Assembly: GCF_000686665.1 (NCBI RefSeq)
Contig: NZ_JMLH01000029.1
Location: 1-36,223 of the forward strand
DNA from: Thomasclavelia saccharogumia DSM 17460
Lineage (GTDB): Bacteria > Bacillota_I > Bacilli_A > Erysipelotrichales > Coprobacillaceae
Direction: 5' to 3'
Length of the DNA stretch: 36,223 bases
Positions 1 to 8,249 of the stretch are shown piece after piece (the first letter of the stretch is position 1; every line of letters begins with the position of its first letter). The position numbers were made by a program, and so were the translations under genes. A model generated the notes under the pieces. It was not told the origin of the DNA and made no database searches. It worked only from the letters and a program-made list of their open reading frames with translations.

Positions 1-413
1 GATTTTGCTTGGTTTTAACGGTTCTTAGGAATTTGGCTCCACTGTAAATAAGGAAATTGGAATAAATTAATTTGATTGTTTGTGCCATTATATTTTGCTA
101 TTTTTTACTAATTAGCTCATATCTTTTACTTCTGTTATCCAATTTAATTTGCCAAAAATTTGTTAAAATAAAATGCTAATCAACAGTTATCTATCATTTA
201 TTAAAGACTAATCAACCATTTGATGCTTCTTTATTAAAATAAAGTCAATAATGAAAACGATTTCAAAAAATGAAGCCTCTTGAGGTTGTTTTCATCATGC
301 CCAAAAATACAAATATATACATATTGTCAATGTTCTCATAGATTTTTAACTTATAAAATCAAGTATTAAATATTTTCAAACTTTTTCATAAAAAACTCTT
401 GATTTTTATATAG
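1..413. other. Intergenic, no gene seen
   Basis: This AT-rich stretch has stops in all frames and no recognisable protein. A loose inverted repeat lies near 251-296 (ATGAAAAC with GTTTTCAT). It could help end transcription of the minus-strand ATPase gene, but I see no clean hairpin with a T-run. Confidence 0.5.
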
Positions 414-2279
414 TTAGCTCCATTTCAATAACAACGCTGAATTAATAATTACAAATACGGATCCCGCATTATGCACTAAAGCACCGACAATAGGATTTAA
501 AATTCCTGTCATCGCTAAAATAATCGCTAGAAAATTTAATCCCATCGAAAATGATAAATTAAAGCGAATCGTTTTCATCATCTTTTTTGATAAGGCAATT
601 AAATGTGGCAATTCCTGAATTTCATCATGAACTAAAACAATGTCAGCGGCATCTACAGCAATATCACTACCAATACTACCCATCGCGATCCCAACATCAG
701 CTTTTTTTAAAGCCGGAGCATCATTGATGCCATCACCGACCATACAAATATTTTGCTGTTTGTTTTGATAAGCTTCAATAATTTTCAACTTATCCTCAGG
801 CAAACAGTGAGCATGAACTTCTTGAATATGGAGCTTAGCAGCAATCGTTTTAGCAGTATTTTGATGATCACCTGTCAACAAAACAGGAGCAACATGTAAA
901 TGATCAAGGGCCTCGATCATCATTGAACTCTCCTGACGGAGCATATCTGTCAAAACAAGATATCCTGCCAGCTTACGATCTATCACTATATAAATCACAG
1001 TACTGCCTTGTTCAATATATCAGTCAACTTCTTTTTCAACAATATCTAACAGATTAATTCCCTGCATATTTAACATTTCTTTATTACCAGCTAATATCTC
1101 TTGATGATCAACTAATCCTTTAACACCTTGACCAATATTCATTTGAAAATTTTCTACAGTCATATTAAATTCACCATACTCTTTTTTATATCCTGCGACA
1201 ATTGCTTTTCCTAGTGGATGTTCAGAACAGCTTTCTACTACTGCCGCTTTTTTATAAAGATCTTCTTTTTTATAGTTAGATGATAAACTCTTAACCACAC
1301 TCACTTCTGGTGTTCCATAAGTAAGTGTTCCTGTTTTATCAAAAGTGATTTTAACTACTGAAGATAACCTTTCCAAAGCATCACCTTTACGAACAAGAAA
1401 ACCATGCTCCGTAGCATTACCACTCGCTGCCATAATTGCTGTTGGTGTAGCAAGAACTAATGCACAAGGACAAAAAACAACTAAAATTGTTACTGATCTT
1501 AAAATTTCACCAGTTATAAGCCAAGTCAACAGCGCTGCAGTTAAAGCAATAATAACGATCCATGTAGCCCAACGATCAGCAATACCTACGATTCTTGCTT
1601 TACTGGCATCAGCAGATCTAACAAGACGAATCATCCTTTGAATAGAACTATCTTCACCAACTTTTGCTGCCTTCATCTCAAAAGTTCCAAACTGATTGAC
1701 TGTCCCGCTTGATACATCATCGCCCACAGTTTTATCTACTGGTAATGATTCACCAGTCATAACAGCCTGATTGATTGAAGTACTGCCAGAAACGATCACC
1801 CCATCAACAGGTACCATTTCCCCTGGTAAAACTCTTAAAAGATCATTAACTTTGACTTCTTTAGCTAAAATCATTTTTTCTTGATGATCTATCACTAATC
1901 TTGCACTTTGTGGTGTTAAACGAACAAGTCTTTCAATTCCAGCATTTGCTTTAGCAACAGTCAAGTCTTCTAATAAAGCTCCTAGCTGCATAATAAACGC
2001 AACCTCCCCAGCAGCAAAATATTCACCAATCCAAATAGAAGCTAATAACGCTAATGAAACTAAAACATCAGCTTTGATATCAAATTCTGTTACAAGACCA
2101 ATAATCGCTTCTAAAATAATTGGAGTTCCACATAAAATAATTGCTACCCAGGCAATATCAAATGGTAAAGTAGTACTTTCAAAAACACTTATCAATAAAG
2201 CTATTCCCGAAATTATTAAAAGAATAATTTCTTTTTTTAGACCACCCCATTGTAAAAAATCCTCTATTTTTTCTATCAT
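414..2279 (-). pseudogene. P1B-type metal ATPase split by in-frame TGA
   Basis: This is a heavy-metal P-type ATPase of the plasma membrane, expected to export a metal ion using ATP. It reads from ATG at 2279 behind AAAGGAGG. The first part (419 aa) has the actuator TGES (residues 175-178), CPC in the membrane (270-272), the phosphorylated Asp in DKTGT (D314) and SEHPLG (352-357). It stops at a TGA (1020-1022). The same frame then continues without shift to 414 with LTGDH, MVGDGINDAP and a last TM pair ending HNAGSVxVxxNS. Repaired length is about 621 aa, normal for a P1B pump without an N-terminal HMA domain. The YN and MxxSS signatures of Cu(I) pumps and the DxG of Zn/Cd pumps are not seen, so the metal is uncertain despite the CsoR-type repressor upstream. 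It is either a one-mutation pseudogene, a sequencing error, or two polypeptides. Confidence 0.85.
1020..1022 (-). other. In-frame TGA inside the ATPase gene
   Basis: The stop lies between ...KEVD and YIEQGSTVIY, in the linker between the nucleotide-binding and phosphorylation parts. The coding frame is identical on both sides (998 and 2279 are in the same phase), so one base substitution is enough to explain it. Confidence 0.9.
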
Positions 2280-2293
2280 ACCCTTCCTCCTTT

Positions 2294-2309
2294 ATACCTA
2301 TAGGGGTAT
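2294..2309. promoter_or_regulatory. CsoR-type operator 1
   Basis: ATACCTATAGGGGTAT lies between the ATPase promoter and its ribosome site. It belongs to a three-member set with consensus ATACCTATRRGGGTAT and has the GC-tract pseudo-palindrome known for CsoR-family sites. Confidence 0.8.
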
Positions 2310-2323
2310 TAGTTTGTATTTAG

Positions 2324-2352
2324 ATTATACCTATGGGGGTATATGTTGTCAA
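2324..2352 (-). promoter_or_regulatory. Consensus promoter of ATPase gene with operator 2
   Basis: On the minus strand there is TTGACA (2347-2352), a 17-bp spacer and TATAAT (2324-2329), a perfect sigma-A type promoter. Operator copy ATACCTATGGGGGTAT (2327-2342) covers the spacer and part of the -10, where a bound repressor would block RNA polymerase. Confidence 0.85.
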
Positions 2353-2363
2353 CCATTGGTTAT

Positions 2364-2389
2364 TTGTTCTTATAATATTATGAGAACAA
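2364..2389. repeat. 26-bp near-perfect palindrome upstream of the ATPase promoter
   Basis: The two 13-base halves differ at one position (TTGTTCTTATAAT against TTGTTCTCATAAT when folded). It lies about 12 bp upstream of the -35 of the ATPase gene. It has no T-run, so it may be a second operator rather than a terminator. Confidence 0.5.
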
Positions 2390-2391
2390 AT

Positions 2392-2416
2392 AAAAAGCAT
2401 AGTCAAAAATGACTAT
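2392..2416 (-). terminator. Weak terminator after csoR-like gene
   Basis: ATAGTCA / TGACTAT arms (2399-2405, 2410-2416) with a 4-base loop are followed on the minus strand by GCTTTTTA. The short stem suggests incomplete termination. Confidence 0.5.
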
Positions 2417-2451
2417 ACCTCATTTAATAAAATTCTATTCACAATTTTCAT

Positions 2452-2730
2452 TTATCGCATATTAGCAAAACGTTCAACCGCTTTAGTAAAACTCTCAATC
2501 GTTTTATCAGCATCACCATGTTCAATACCATCACGTACACAATGTTTGATATGCCCTTCTAATACAACCTGCCCAGCCTTGTGCAAAGCTGATTTTGCAG
2601 CATTAATTTGTGCTAATATATCTTCACAGGGAACATCTTCATCAACCATTCTATCGATTGCTTGAACTTGTCCAATGATCTTTTTTAATCTTCTATGCAG
2701 ATTGTCAGCATCCATACATTTTCTCATCAT
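2452..2730 (-). CDS. csoR: CsoR/RcnR-family metal-sensing repressor
   Basis: A 92-aa all-helical DNA-binding repressor. The family sheds DNA when metal is bound. Candidate ligands are C35, H60 and C64, matching the Cys-His-Cys set of Cu(I)-sensing CsoR proteins; a further Cys at position 5 is unusual. The basic face (RRLKKIIGQVQAIDRMV) is the typical DNA-binding helix. The start is fixed by AAGGAGG just upstream of two consecutive ATGs (2730 or 2727). Operators precede both this gene and the ATPase gene downstream, so autorepression and control of the pump are expected. The sensed metal, copper or another soft metal, is inferred from the ligand pattern only. Confidence 0.9.
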   Translation of the reverse strand: MMRKCMDADNLHRRLKKIIGQVQAIDRMVDEDVPCEDILAQINAAKSALHKAGQVVLEGHIKHCVRDGIEHGDADKTIESFTKAVERFANMR

Positions 2731-2740
2731 ATTCCTCCTT

Positions 2741-2756
2741 ATACCTATAAGGGTAT
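2741..2756. promoter_or_regulatory. CsoR-type operator 3
   Basis: ATACCTATAAGGGTAT lies between the csoR -10 and its ribosome site, around the predicted transcription start. It indicates autoregulation. Confidence 0.8.
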
Positions 2757-2763
2757 ATGTTAT

Positions 2764-2792
2764 ATACTAATCTATGAATCATTAAATGTCAA
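2764..2792 (-). promoter_or_regulatory. Promoter of csoR-like gene
   Basis: Minus strand: TTGACA (2787-2792), 17-bp spacer, TAGTAT (2764-2769). Operator 3 begins about 8 bp downstream of the -10. Confidence 0.75.
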
Positions 2793-2828
2793 GCTATCAA
2801 AATTATATCAACTATACTTTATCGTTAT

Positions 2829-3779
2829 TTATAATAATTGCCAATCAACCATCGCATCTTTTAACTCTTGCCAAAAAGGCATAGATATTGCAGCCCCTTT
2901 ACATAAAATGTCAAACTGCTGATCTAACAAACGCATCTCAGCTACAGCATGCATGGCATGATCGCTAGCTGCCAAACGGCCTAATGGTGTTTTACACATA
3001 ATAAATATCATCATTACCATTAAAAATCTTTTTGCCCCTGGTTGAAAATATCGATCTTCATCTTTAGGACAGATTGGATAACCACATTTTTTTATAACTT
3101 CATAGCCTTCATTAGCAGCATCTAAAATCATTTTTCGCTGCTTTCTCGTTGCTTTAGGTAATTTACCATCAACATTATAACAGACATAACAAATCGGTAA
3201 AATAAATGCTAAATGACATTTTAACCATGCATCCATTCGAATCTGCCAAGTGAGTTTATAAACAGTAGACTTAAAAAGTTCTTCTATCTGGTTTTGAAAA
3301 GATGGTGATAATGAACCATTAGCTTTTCCAATCGTCATCGATAAACTTTTATAAATACTAATAACCAGCTCTTTTTCCCTACGGCCACCTGTTCCTTGAA
3401 AAGCAAATGCAATTTCTTTTTTTATTTGTGACAGCTTTTGTATTTTTTCTTCGATACCTGAAGCATCACCATTATTACCAACTAAGATGATTCTTGAACT
3501 AGTATTTTTTGATAAAATAGGCACGATTGAGGCCAATTGATTACATTGCATCACGACAAAAATTAAATCGTATCGATCATTTGGCAGTAATGTTTCAATG
3601 GTACGAATTCGATCAACAGATGTTTTTCTTTGAATATAATGACGAATAAGCAAACCATTTTTATCAATATTTTCTTTCCAGCTTCCCCTAGCAAGAAGGG
3701 TTATATCATGCTCTGTTTGTTGTAAAGTGTGGGCTAATTGGCATCCTAAGACACCAGCACCATATATAAGAACTCTCAT
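2829..3779 (-). CDS. Ketopantoate reductase (ApbA/PanE)-like oxidoreductase
   Basis: A 316-aa cytoplasmic protein. The N-terminus MRVLIYGAGVLGCQLA is a Rossmann GxGxxG NADPH site typical of the ApbA/PanE family, which reduces 2-dehydropantoate in pantothenate and CoA synthesis. The middle GNNGDASG matches the family's QNG-type region loosely, and the helical C-terminal half follows. The length is about right. It may be a paralogue with another 2-oxoacid substrate, because no pan genes are near and the sequence looks divergent. The start follows AGAGGGA. It is a single gene lying between csoR and the divergent plus-strand pump operon. Confidence 0.75.
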   Translation of the reverse strand: MRVLIYGAGVLGCQLAHTLQQTEHDITLLARGSWKENIDKNGLLIRHYIQRKTSVDRIRTIETLLPNDRYDLIFVVMQCNQLASIVPILSKNTSSRIILVGNNGDASGIEEKIQKLSQIKKEIAFAFQGTGGRREKELVISIYKSLSMTIGKANGSLSPSFQNQIEELFKSTVYKLTWQIRMDAWLKCHLAFILPICYVCYNVDGKLPKATRKQRKMILDAANEGYEVIKKCGYPICPKDEDRYFQPGAKRFLMVMMIFIMCKTPLGRLAASDHAMHAVAEMRLLDQQFDILCKGAAISMPFWQELKDAMVDWQLL

Positions 3780-3887
3780 TATTTCCCTCTTTTCATTGAT
3801 TATAAATATAAGTTAGCAATAACTAATTAAATAATATCATATTTTTTTCTTTTTTCGACAAATATTTAATCATTTTGATCTAAATGT

Positions 3888-3941
3888 TTGAATTCAAAAT
3901 AAAAATGGCGTATTGTTATATTGTGATAGCAATCAGCTATC
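3888..3941 (+). promoter_or_regulatory. Promoter with inverted repeat before the 70-aa/ATPase pair
   Basis: TTGAAT (3888-3893), a 17-bp spacer and TATTGT (3911-3916) form a moderate promoter. GATAGC-AATCA-GCTATC (3925-3941) is a perfect 6-bp inverted repeat around the expected start site, a plausible operator. It is unlike the CsoR-type sites. Confidence 0.5.
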
Positions 3942-3967
3942 AAAAATTTTAATAAGGGGGATCTTGT

Positions 3968-4180
3968 ATGAAAAAAATAATTGCATCATTTGCTGGAGGC
4001 GTGATTACAGCGCTTGTAGGAAATCATTTTATTAAAACTGATAAGGCAAGAACAATTGCTGTTAATTCTCTAGCAACAGGAATGAAAATAAAAGACGATG
4101 TTGTTGCAAGCTATGAAACAATGAAAGAAGATGCACTTGATATTGTCAATGAAGCTAAAAATAAAAAAGATGGTGAATAG
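3968..4180 (+). CDS. Small membrane protein, PacL/DUF1490-like, pump partner
   Basis: A 70-aa protein with an N-terminal Gly/Ala-rich TM segment (about residues 4-21), then an amphipathic helix (ARTIAVNSLATGMKIKDDVV) and a charged tail. Its architecture resembles the mycobacterial PacL (DUF1490) proteins that scaffold or feed metal to the P-type ATPase CtpC, and DUF6110-type proteins of Firmicutes. I cannot prove homology from the sequence alone, and the acidic-histidine metal-binding tail of PacL1 is absent. The stop lies 3 bases before the next start, so it is probably co-translated with the pump. The start follows AAGGGGG. Confidence 0.7.
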   Translation: MKKIIASFAGGVITALVGNHFIKTDKARTIAVNSLATGMKIKDDVVASYETMKEDALDIVNEAKNKKDGE

Positions 4181-4183
4181 TAA

Positions 4184-6292
4184 ATGCTAACCTATCAAAT
4201 CGTTCATGATATTCCTGGTAGAATGCGAATTCGTTATGGACGCTATGCTTTTTCAAAAAATATTGAACCTAGTCTTTGTAGTGAATTAAAAAAATGGCAG
4301 ATGGTCTTTCAAATCGAAGTCAATCATATTACGGGCAGTATTTTATTTATTTATGATAAACAAAGACGTGATGATTTACTCCAACTTGTTGAACAGTTAT
4401 CCATTGATGAATTTACACCAGTTATACCATTGACAGAAAATGATAAAAGTTATGAATTAATGCAAAAAAACATTAAAGATCATTATTTTAAAAATTTTGG
4501 TATTTTGTTTTTTAAAAGATATTTTGTCAAGTGGCTTTTACCACTACCATTTCAGCGTATTTCATGTTTTATCATGGCCTGTCAATACTTTAAAAAAGGA
4601 CTTCATTCGTTAAAAAAAGGAAAAATAAATGTCCCAGTATTAGATGCTACAAGTATTGGGGTTTCCATGATTAACGGTCAGTTTAATACTGCAGGAAATA
4701 TCATGTTTTTATTATCGATTTCAGAATTATTAGAAGACTATACTAAAAAGAAGACAACTTTACAGCTTAAAGAAAGTTTATCATATCACTTAGATAAAGT
4801 ATGGATCTTAGAAAATGAAACCGAATTAGAAATTCCCATGTCACAATTAAAAAAAGATAATATTGTTATTATCCAAACAGGAGCAATGATTCCAATTGAT
4901 GGTGAAATCACTAGTGGTGAAGCAATGGTCAACGAATCTAGTTTCACTGGTGAACCTTTAAGCAAACATGTAAAAGAACATGATACTGTCTTTGCGGGAA
5001 CTATCGTTGAAGAAGGAAAAATTTATGTTAAAGTTAGAAATCTACAGCAAGAAAGTAGAATTTCAAAAATAGTTGATATGATTGATACCAACGAATCATT
5101 AAAAGCGAGTATTCAAGCAAATGCTGAACATCTTGCTGATTCAATCGTCCCTTTCAGTCTGATGGGATTTTTGACAATGCTGCTTTTTACAAGAAGTTTA
5201 ACAAGAGCCGCATCGATCTTAATGGTTGATTATTCATGTGCTATTAAATTATCAACATCAATTTCTATCATCAGTGCGATGCAGGAAGCCAGTAAGCATT
5301 CAATCATGGTCAAAGGTGGTAAATATTTAGAAGCAATGGCTAATGCAAATACAATTGTTTTTGATAAAACTGGTACATTGACACATGCTACACCTTCGGT
5401 GCAAGAAGTTATTCCTTTACAAAACTATTCCCGTGATGAAGTTTTATCGATTGCTGCCTGCTTAGAAGAGCATTTTCCTCATAGTGTTGCTAATGCAATT
5501 GTTAAACAAGCAGAAATTGAAAATCTTGTCCACTATGAAGAACATGCTGAAGTGGAATATATTATTGCTCATGGTATTGCGACATATTTACATGGTCAAA
5601 GAGCAATTATTGGCAGTGAACATTTTATTTTTGAAGATGAAAAAATCGAAAAAACTGATGAAATTGTCAACCTCATCCATGATTTGCAAAACCGCGGCTC
5701 TAGTTCTCTTATCTATCTTGCTATTGGTCAACAGTTAGCGGGAATAATCAGCATCTATGATCCATTAAGAGAAGAAGCTAAACAAGTTATTCATGAGTTG
5801 AAGATGAATGGTTTTGAAAATATTGTCATGTTGACTGGAGATTGTGAAAATGCTGCTAAACATATTGCTAAAGAATTAGAAATAACAGCTTATCAAGCAA
5901 ATGTACTACCTGAAGATAAGGCTAAATATATTCATATGTTAAAAGACAACGGACATAAAGTAGTTATGGTTGGTGATGGCGTTAATGATACTCCAGCTTT
6001 ATCAGTAGCAGATATTTCCATTTCGATGCAGGATAGTTCTGATATTGCTAGGGAATTAGCGGATGTTACATTAGTATCCAGCCAGCTTCAAGAAATTGTA
6101 GCTTTAAAACAACTGTCTGGATTACTTATGAAACGAATCAAAAAAAATTATGCTCAAATCGTTTCATTTAACAGCCTGCTTATTTTAAGTGGTTTATTTG
6201 GTTTATTACAGCCTAGTACAAGTGCGCTTTTACATAATGTCTCAACATTTGTTTTTTCGGCTAATTCAACTAAACCATTAATGAAAAAATAG
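4184..6292 (+). CDS. P1B-like metal-translocating ATPase with SC motif
   Basis: A 702-aa membrane cation pump. The first 80 residues look like a degenerate HMA fold (PGRMRIRYGR, no CxxC). The actuator has SFTGEP (about 253-258). The membrane motif that is usually CPC reads VDYSCAIKLSTS (C352), so the Pro and one Cys are missing. Then follow DKTGT (D394), the HP-like motif FPHSVANAIV, MLTGD, and MVGDGVNDTPAL. The C-terminus has LLHNVSTxxxxxNS. All catalytic ATPase motifs are present, so it should be active. The altered ion-site motif, the HNxS tail and the small partner protein recall the CtpC group, which is linked to Zn or Mn export in mycobacteria. The substrate is not decided by the sequence. 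It is the last gene before a terminator. Confidence 0.85.
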   Translation: MLTYQIVHDIPGRMRIRYGRYAFSKNIEPSLCSELKKWQMVFQIEVNHITGSILFIYDKQRRDDLLQLVEQLSIDEFTPVIPLTENDKSYELMQKNIKDHYFKNFGILFFKRYFVKWLLPLPFQRISCFIMACQYFKKGLHSLKKGKINVPVLDATSIGVSMINGQFNTAGNIMFLLSISELLEDYTKKKTTLQLKESLSYHLDKVWILENETELEIPMSQLKKDNIVIIQTGAMIPIDGEITSGEAMVNESSFTGEPLSKHVKEHDTVFAGTIVEEGKIYVKVRNLQQESRISKIVDMIDTNESLKASIQANAEHLADSIVPFSLMGFLTMLLFTRSLTRAASILMVDYSCAIKLSTSISIISAMQEASKHSIMVKGGKYLEAMANANTIVFDKTGTLTHATPSVQEVIPLQNYSRDEVLSIAACLEEHFPHSVANAIVKQAEIENLVHYEEHAEVEYIIAHGIATYLHGQRAIIGSEHFIFEDEKIEKTDEIVNLIHDLQNRGSSSLIYLAIGQQLAGIISIYDPLREEAKQVIHELKMNGFENIVMLTGDCENAAKHIAKELEITAYQANVLPEDKAKYIHMLKDNGHKVVMVGDGVNDTPALSVADISISMQDSSDIARELADVTLVSSQLQEIVALKQLSGLLMKRIKKNYAQIVSFNSLLILSGLFGLLQPSTSALLHNVSTFVFSANSTKPLMKK

Positions 6293-6294
6293 TT

Positions 6295-6324
6295 AAAAGA
6301 ACTGGAAAGTTTTCCAGTTCTTTT
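6295..6324. terminator. Bidirectional terminator
   Basis: The 14-base arms AAAAGAACTGGAAA (6295-6308) and their complement (6311-6324) form a hairpin with A/T runs on both sides. It ends the plus-strand pump operon and lies at the end of the minus-strand ABC remnant. Confidence 0.9.
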
Positions 6325-6800
6325 ATAATCTCCAATTTATAGTCTTTTTTCTTTCTAAAACAAAATTTCTATAAATATTGTCTTCTTGAATTAATTGTTC
6401 ATGTTTTCCCTGCTAAATAATATTTCCTTGATCAACATTTCTTACTGTTTTTAGACGATGAGCAATCATATGATCGTTTTATTTTCATTAACTATTCCAT
6501 TGCTTTTTGCAGTTTATCTTCATTTTCAAAATCAACATTAGCTATAGCTTCATCAAAAATAATAATTGGGGCATCTTTTAACATTGCTCAAGAAATCGAA
6601 ATTCTTTGTTTTTGACCTTCTAATAATGATGAACCACCTTCATTAATAATAGTTTGATAACCATCAGGTAAAGCTTCGATAAAATCATCACAACATACTT
6701 TTTTAGCAGCCTTTTTGACCATTTCTAAAAAAGCTTCAGGTAACCCAAACTTAATATTATTTTCAATCGTTCGATCTATTTTTTTATCATCCAAAGTGTT
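6323..6800 (-). pseudogene. ABC transporter ATPase remnant (C-terminal part)
   Basis: Read on the minus strand, this holds the back half of an exporter nucleotide-binding domain. DDKKIDRTIENNIKFG (Q-loop region) is followed by GGSSLLEGQKQRISIS (ABC signature). After a stop comes IIFDEAIANVDF (Walker B/D-loop), then DHMIAHRLKTVRNVDQGNII (H-loop), a further stop, and a tail ending in TINWRL. The N-terminal membrane domain and Walker A are gone and several frames are broken. It resembles a peptide or multidrug exporter. It is unrelated in position to the intact ABC gene at 12673-14436, but could be a relic of the same locus. Confidence 0.8.
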
Positions 6801-6857
6801 AAGTTAAAAAATTTCTAATTAAACATGACCCTAAACTTTACTAATTACAATATTTTA

Positions 6858-8249
6858 TTAATATAGTTCTTCTATTCGCGCTTTAGCCGTTTTAACCGAC
6901 TCATCATCAGGAACCATCATATATAAATCATCACCATAAATAGGTGAATAAAGCGTTGCCCCACTACCATCAACACTACTCTGTTGAATATCCCAGGCAC
7001 TCATATCTTCTATTTGCATTCGAACTAAACTTATCATTTGAGTTTCTGAGATATTTGTTTGAAATGAAGAATTTAATGTTTCTAACAATGAATCATAACT
7101 ATTTAAAATCGTTGGTGAAAGTACTTTATTGATGATTCCAGTAATTACACGCATCTGATTCCGACCACGTTCTTTATCGCCATCTTCAAATGCATACCTT
7201 TCACGAGAGAAAGTTAAAGCCTCTTGACCATTTAAAGAAATAGTTCCGGCTTTAAAATTACCAAAGGCCTGCGGATTTTGAACTTCGATACCGCCTATTG
7301 TATCGACGATCTTAATAAGACTATCAAAATTGACTCTAACATAATAATCAATATTAATATCAAAATAGGCAGAAACATCAGCCATTGTCTCAGTGATTCC
7401 ATATAACCCACTATGAGTTAATTTATCTTTCTGACCATCAAGAATATTAAAAGGAATATAGTAATCACGCGGAATACTTGTTAATAAAACTTTTTTAGTT
7501 GTCGGATTCACAGTTATGATGATATTAACATCACTACGTGATTTGGTAGTGATAGCGCCATATGTATCGATACCACTAACATAAACACTAAATGTATCTT
7601 TAGTAACATCTTTATTTTCTGGTGCTTCTATTTCTGATATATATTGTTTTGAATAAATGACTTTTGTATCATCTGAAAAAGAAGGATAATTTTCTTCAAT
7701 TACTGAACGATAAGATTCATTGATAATAATACAGTCAACATCATTACAATATAGTGCATTTACCAACGTTACTATTCCTGAATATATTTTAGGCTTGATA
7801 TTTTCTTTATTTTCTCTTTGAATTTTTTTTATAGTTTTATCAACTAAACCATCGTCAGCAGCTAATACTGAATATACTTTTCCTTTTAGATCCTGCGTAT
7901 ACTGGCAAGAACTATTTTTTTTAACAATTACAGAAACAGTATCTGTTTCAATACGATTTTCAGTTTGAACTAAAGCATTCATAGTTTTATCAAAAATATA
8001 ATTTACCGGAATTACTAATACACATAATAAGATAATTACTGTTTTTCCAGCTATTTTTATTTTTTTACTTTTAGCTTTATATTGACTCAATGCTAATATT
8101 ACTACAAGAGCTAAAAAAATGATAATCATAATGAGCATATATTTAAATGACAAAATAGGATATTTATTAAATAGATATAAAATCCAGCCTAAGATTCCTG
8201 CTAAAATAATCATAAAATATGTTCTTATATCTTTAAAAATCTGATTCAT
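6858..8249 (-). CDS. LytR-CpsA-Psr (LCP) family ligase
   Basis: A 463-aa envelope protein with three N-terminal TM segments (about 10-27, 36-55, 68-86) and an outside domain. The LCP core is clear: SRSDVNIIITVNP, SIPRDYY, the FDSLIKIVDTIGGIEV stretch, and FSRERYAFEDGDKERGRNQ with the conserved Arg residues. LCP enzymes transfer lipid-linked polymers (teichoic acid, capsule) to peptidoglycan. The start overlaps the preceding cpsB-like gene by 17 bases behind AGGAGGG, so the two are coupled. It is the last gene of the ten-gene run. The insert before the LCP core (about 100-225) fits the accessory domain of longer CpsA-type members. Confidence 0.9.
   Translation of the reverse strand: MNQIFKDIRTYFMIILAGILGWILYLFNKYPILSFKYMLIMIIIFLALVVILALSQYKAKSKKIKIAGKTVIILLCVLVIPVNYIFDKTMNALVQTENRIETDTVSVIVKKNSSCQYTQDLKGKVYSVLAADDGLVDKTIKKIQRENKENIKPKIYSGIVTLVNALYCNDVDCIIINESYRSVIEENYPSFSDDTKVIYSKQYISEIEAPENKDVTKDTFSVYVSGIDTYGAITTKSRSDVNIIITVNPTTKKVLLTSIPRDYYIPFNILDGQKDKLTHSGLYGITETMADVSAYFDINIDYYVRVNFDSLIKIVDTIGGIEVQNPQAFGNFKAGTISLNGQEALTFSRERYAFEDGDKERGRNQMRVITGIINKVLSPTILNSYDSLLETLNSSFQTNISETQMISLVRMQIEDMSAWDIQQSSVDGSGATLYSPIYGDDLYMMVPDDESVKTAKARIEELY

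Noticed and set aside
1020-1022. TGA read as Trp (Mollicutes-type code) or as selenocysteine
   Set aside because: recG ends in TGA at 30025-30027, no other long ORF here contains an in-frame TGA, Trp is written TGG, and no selenocysteine hairpin or redox context is visible.
1345-1641. 98-aa plus-strand ORF
   Set aside because: It lies opposite the conserved CPC/DKTGT part of the ATPase gene and has no ribosome site; it is a mirror artefact.
2074-2412. 112-aa plus-strand ORF over the ATPase promoter
   Set aside because: It covers operators and promoter of the minus-strand gene and has no recognisable protein character.
6588-6794. 68-aa protein as a real gene
   Set aside because: It is only the middle fragment of a broken ABC ATPase with matching pieces on the other side of the stop.
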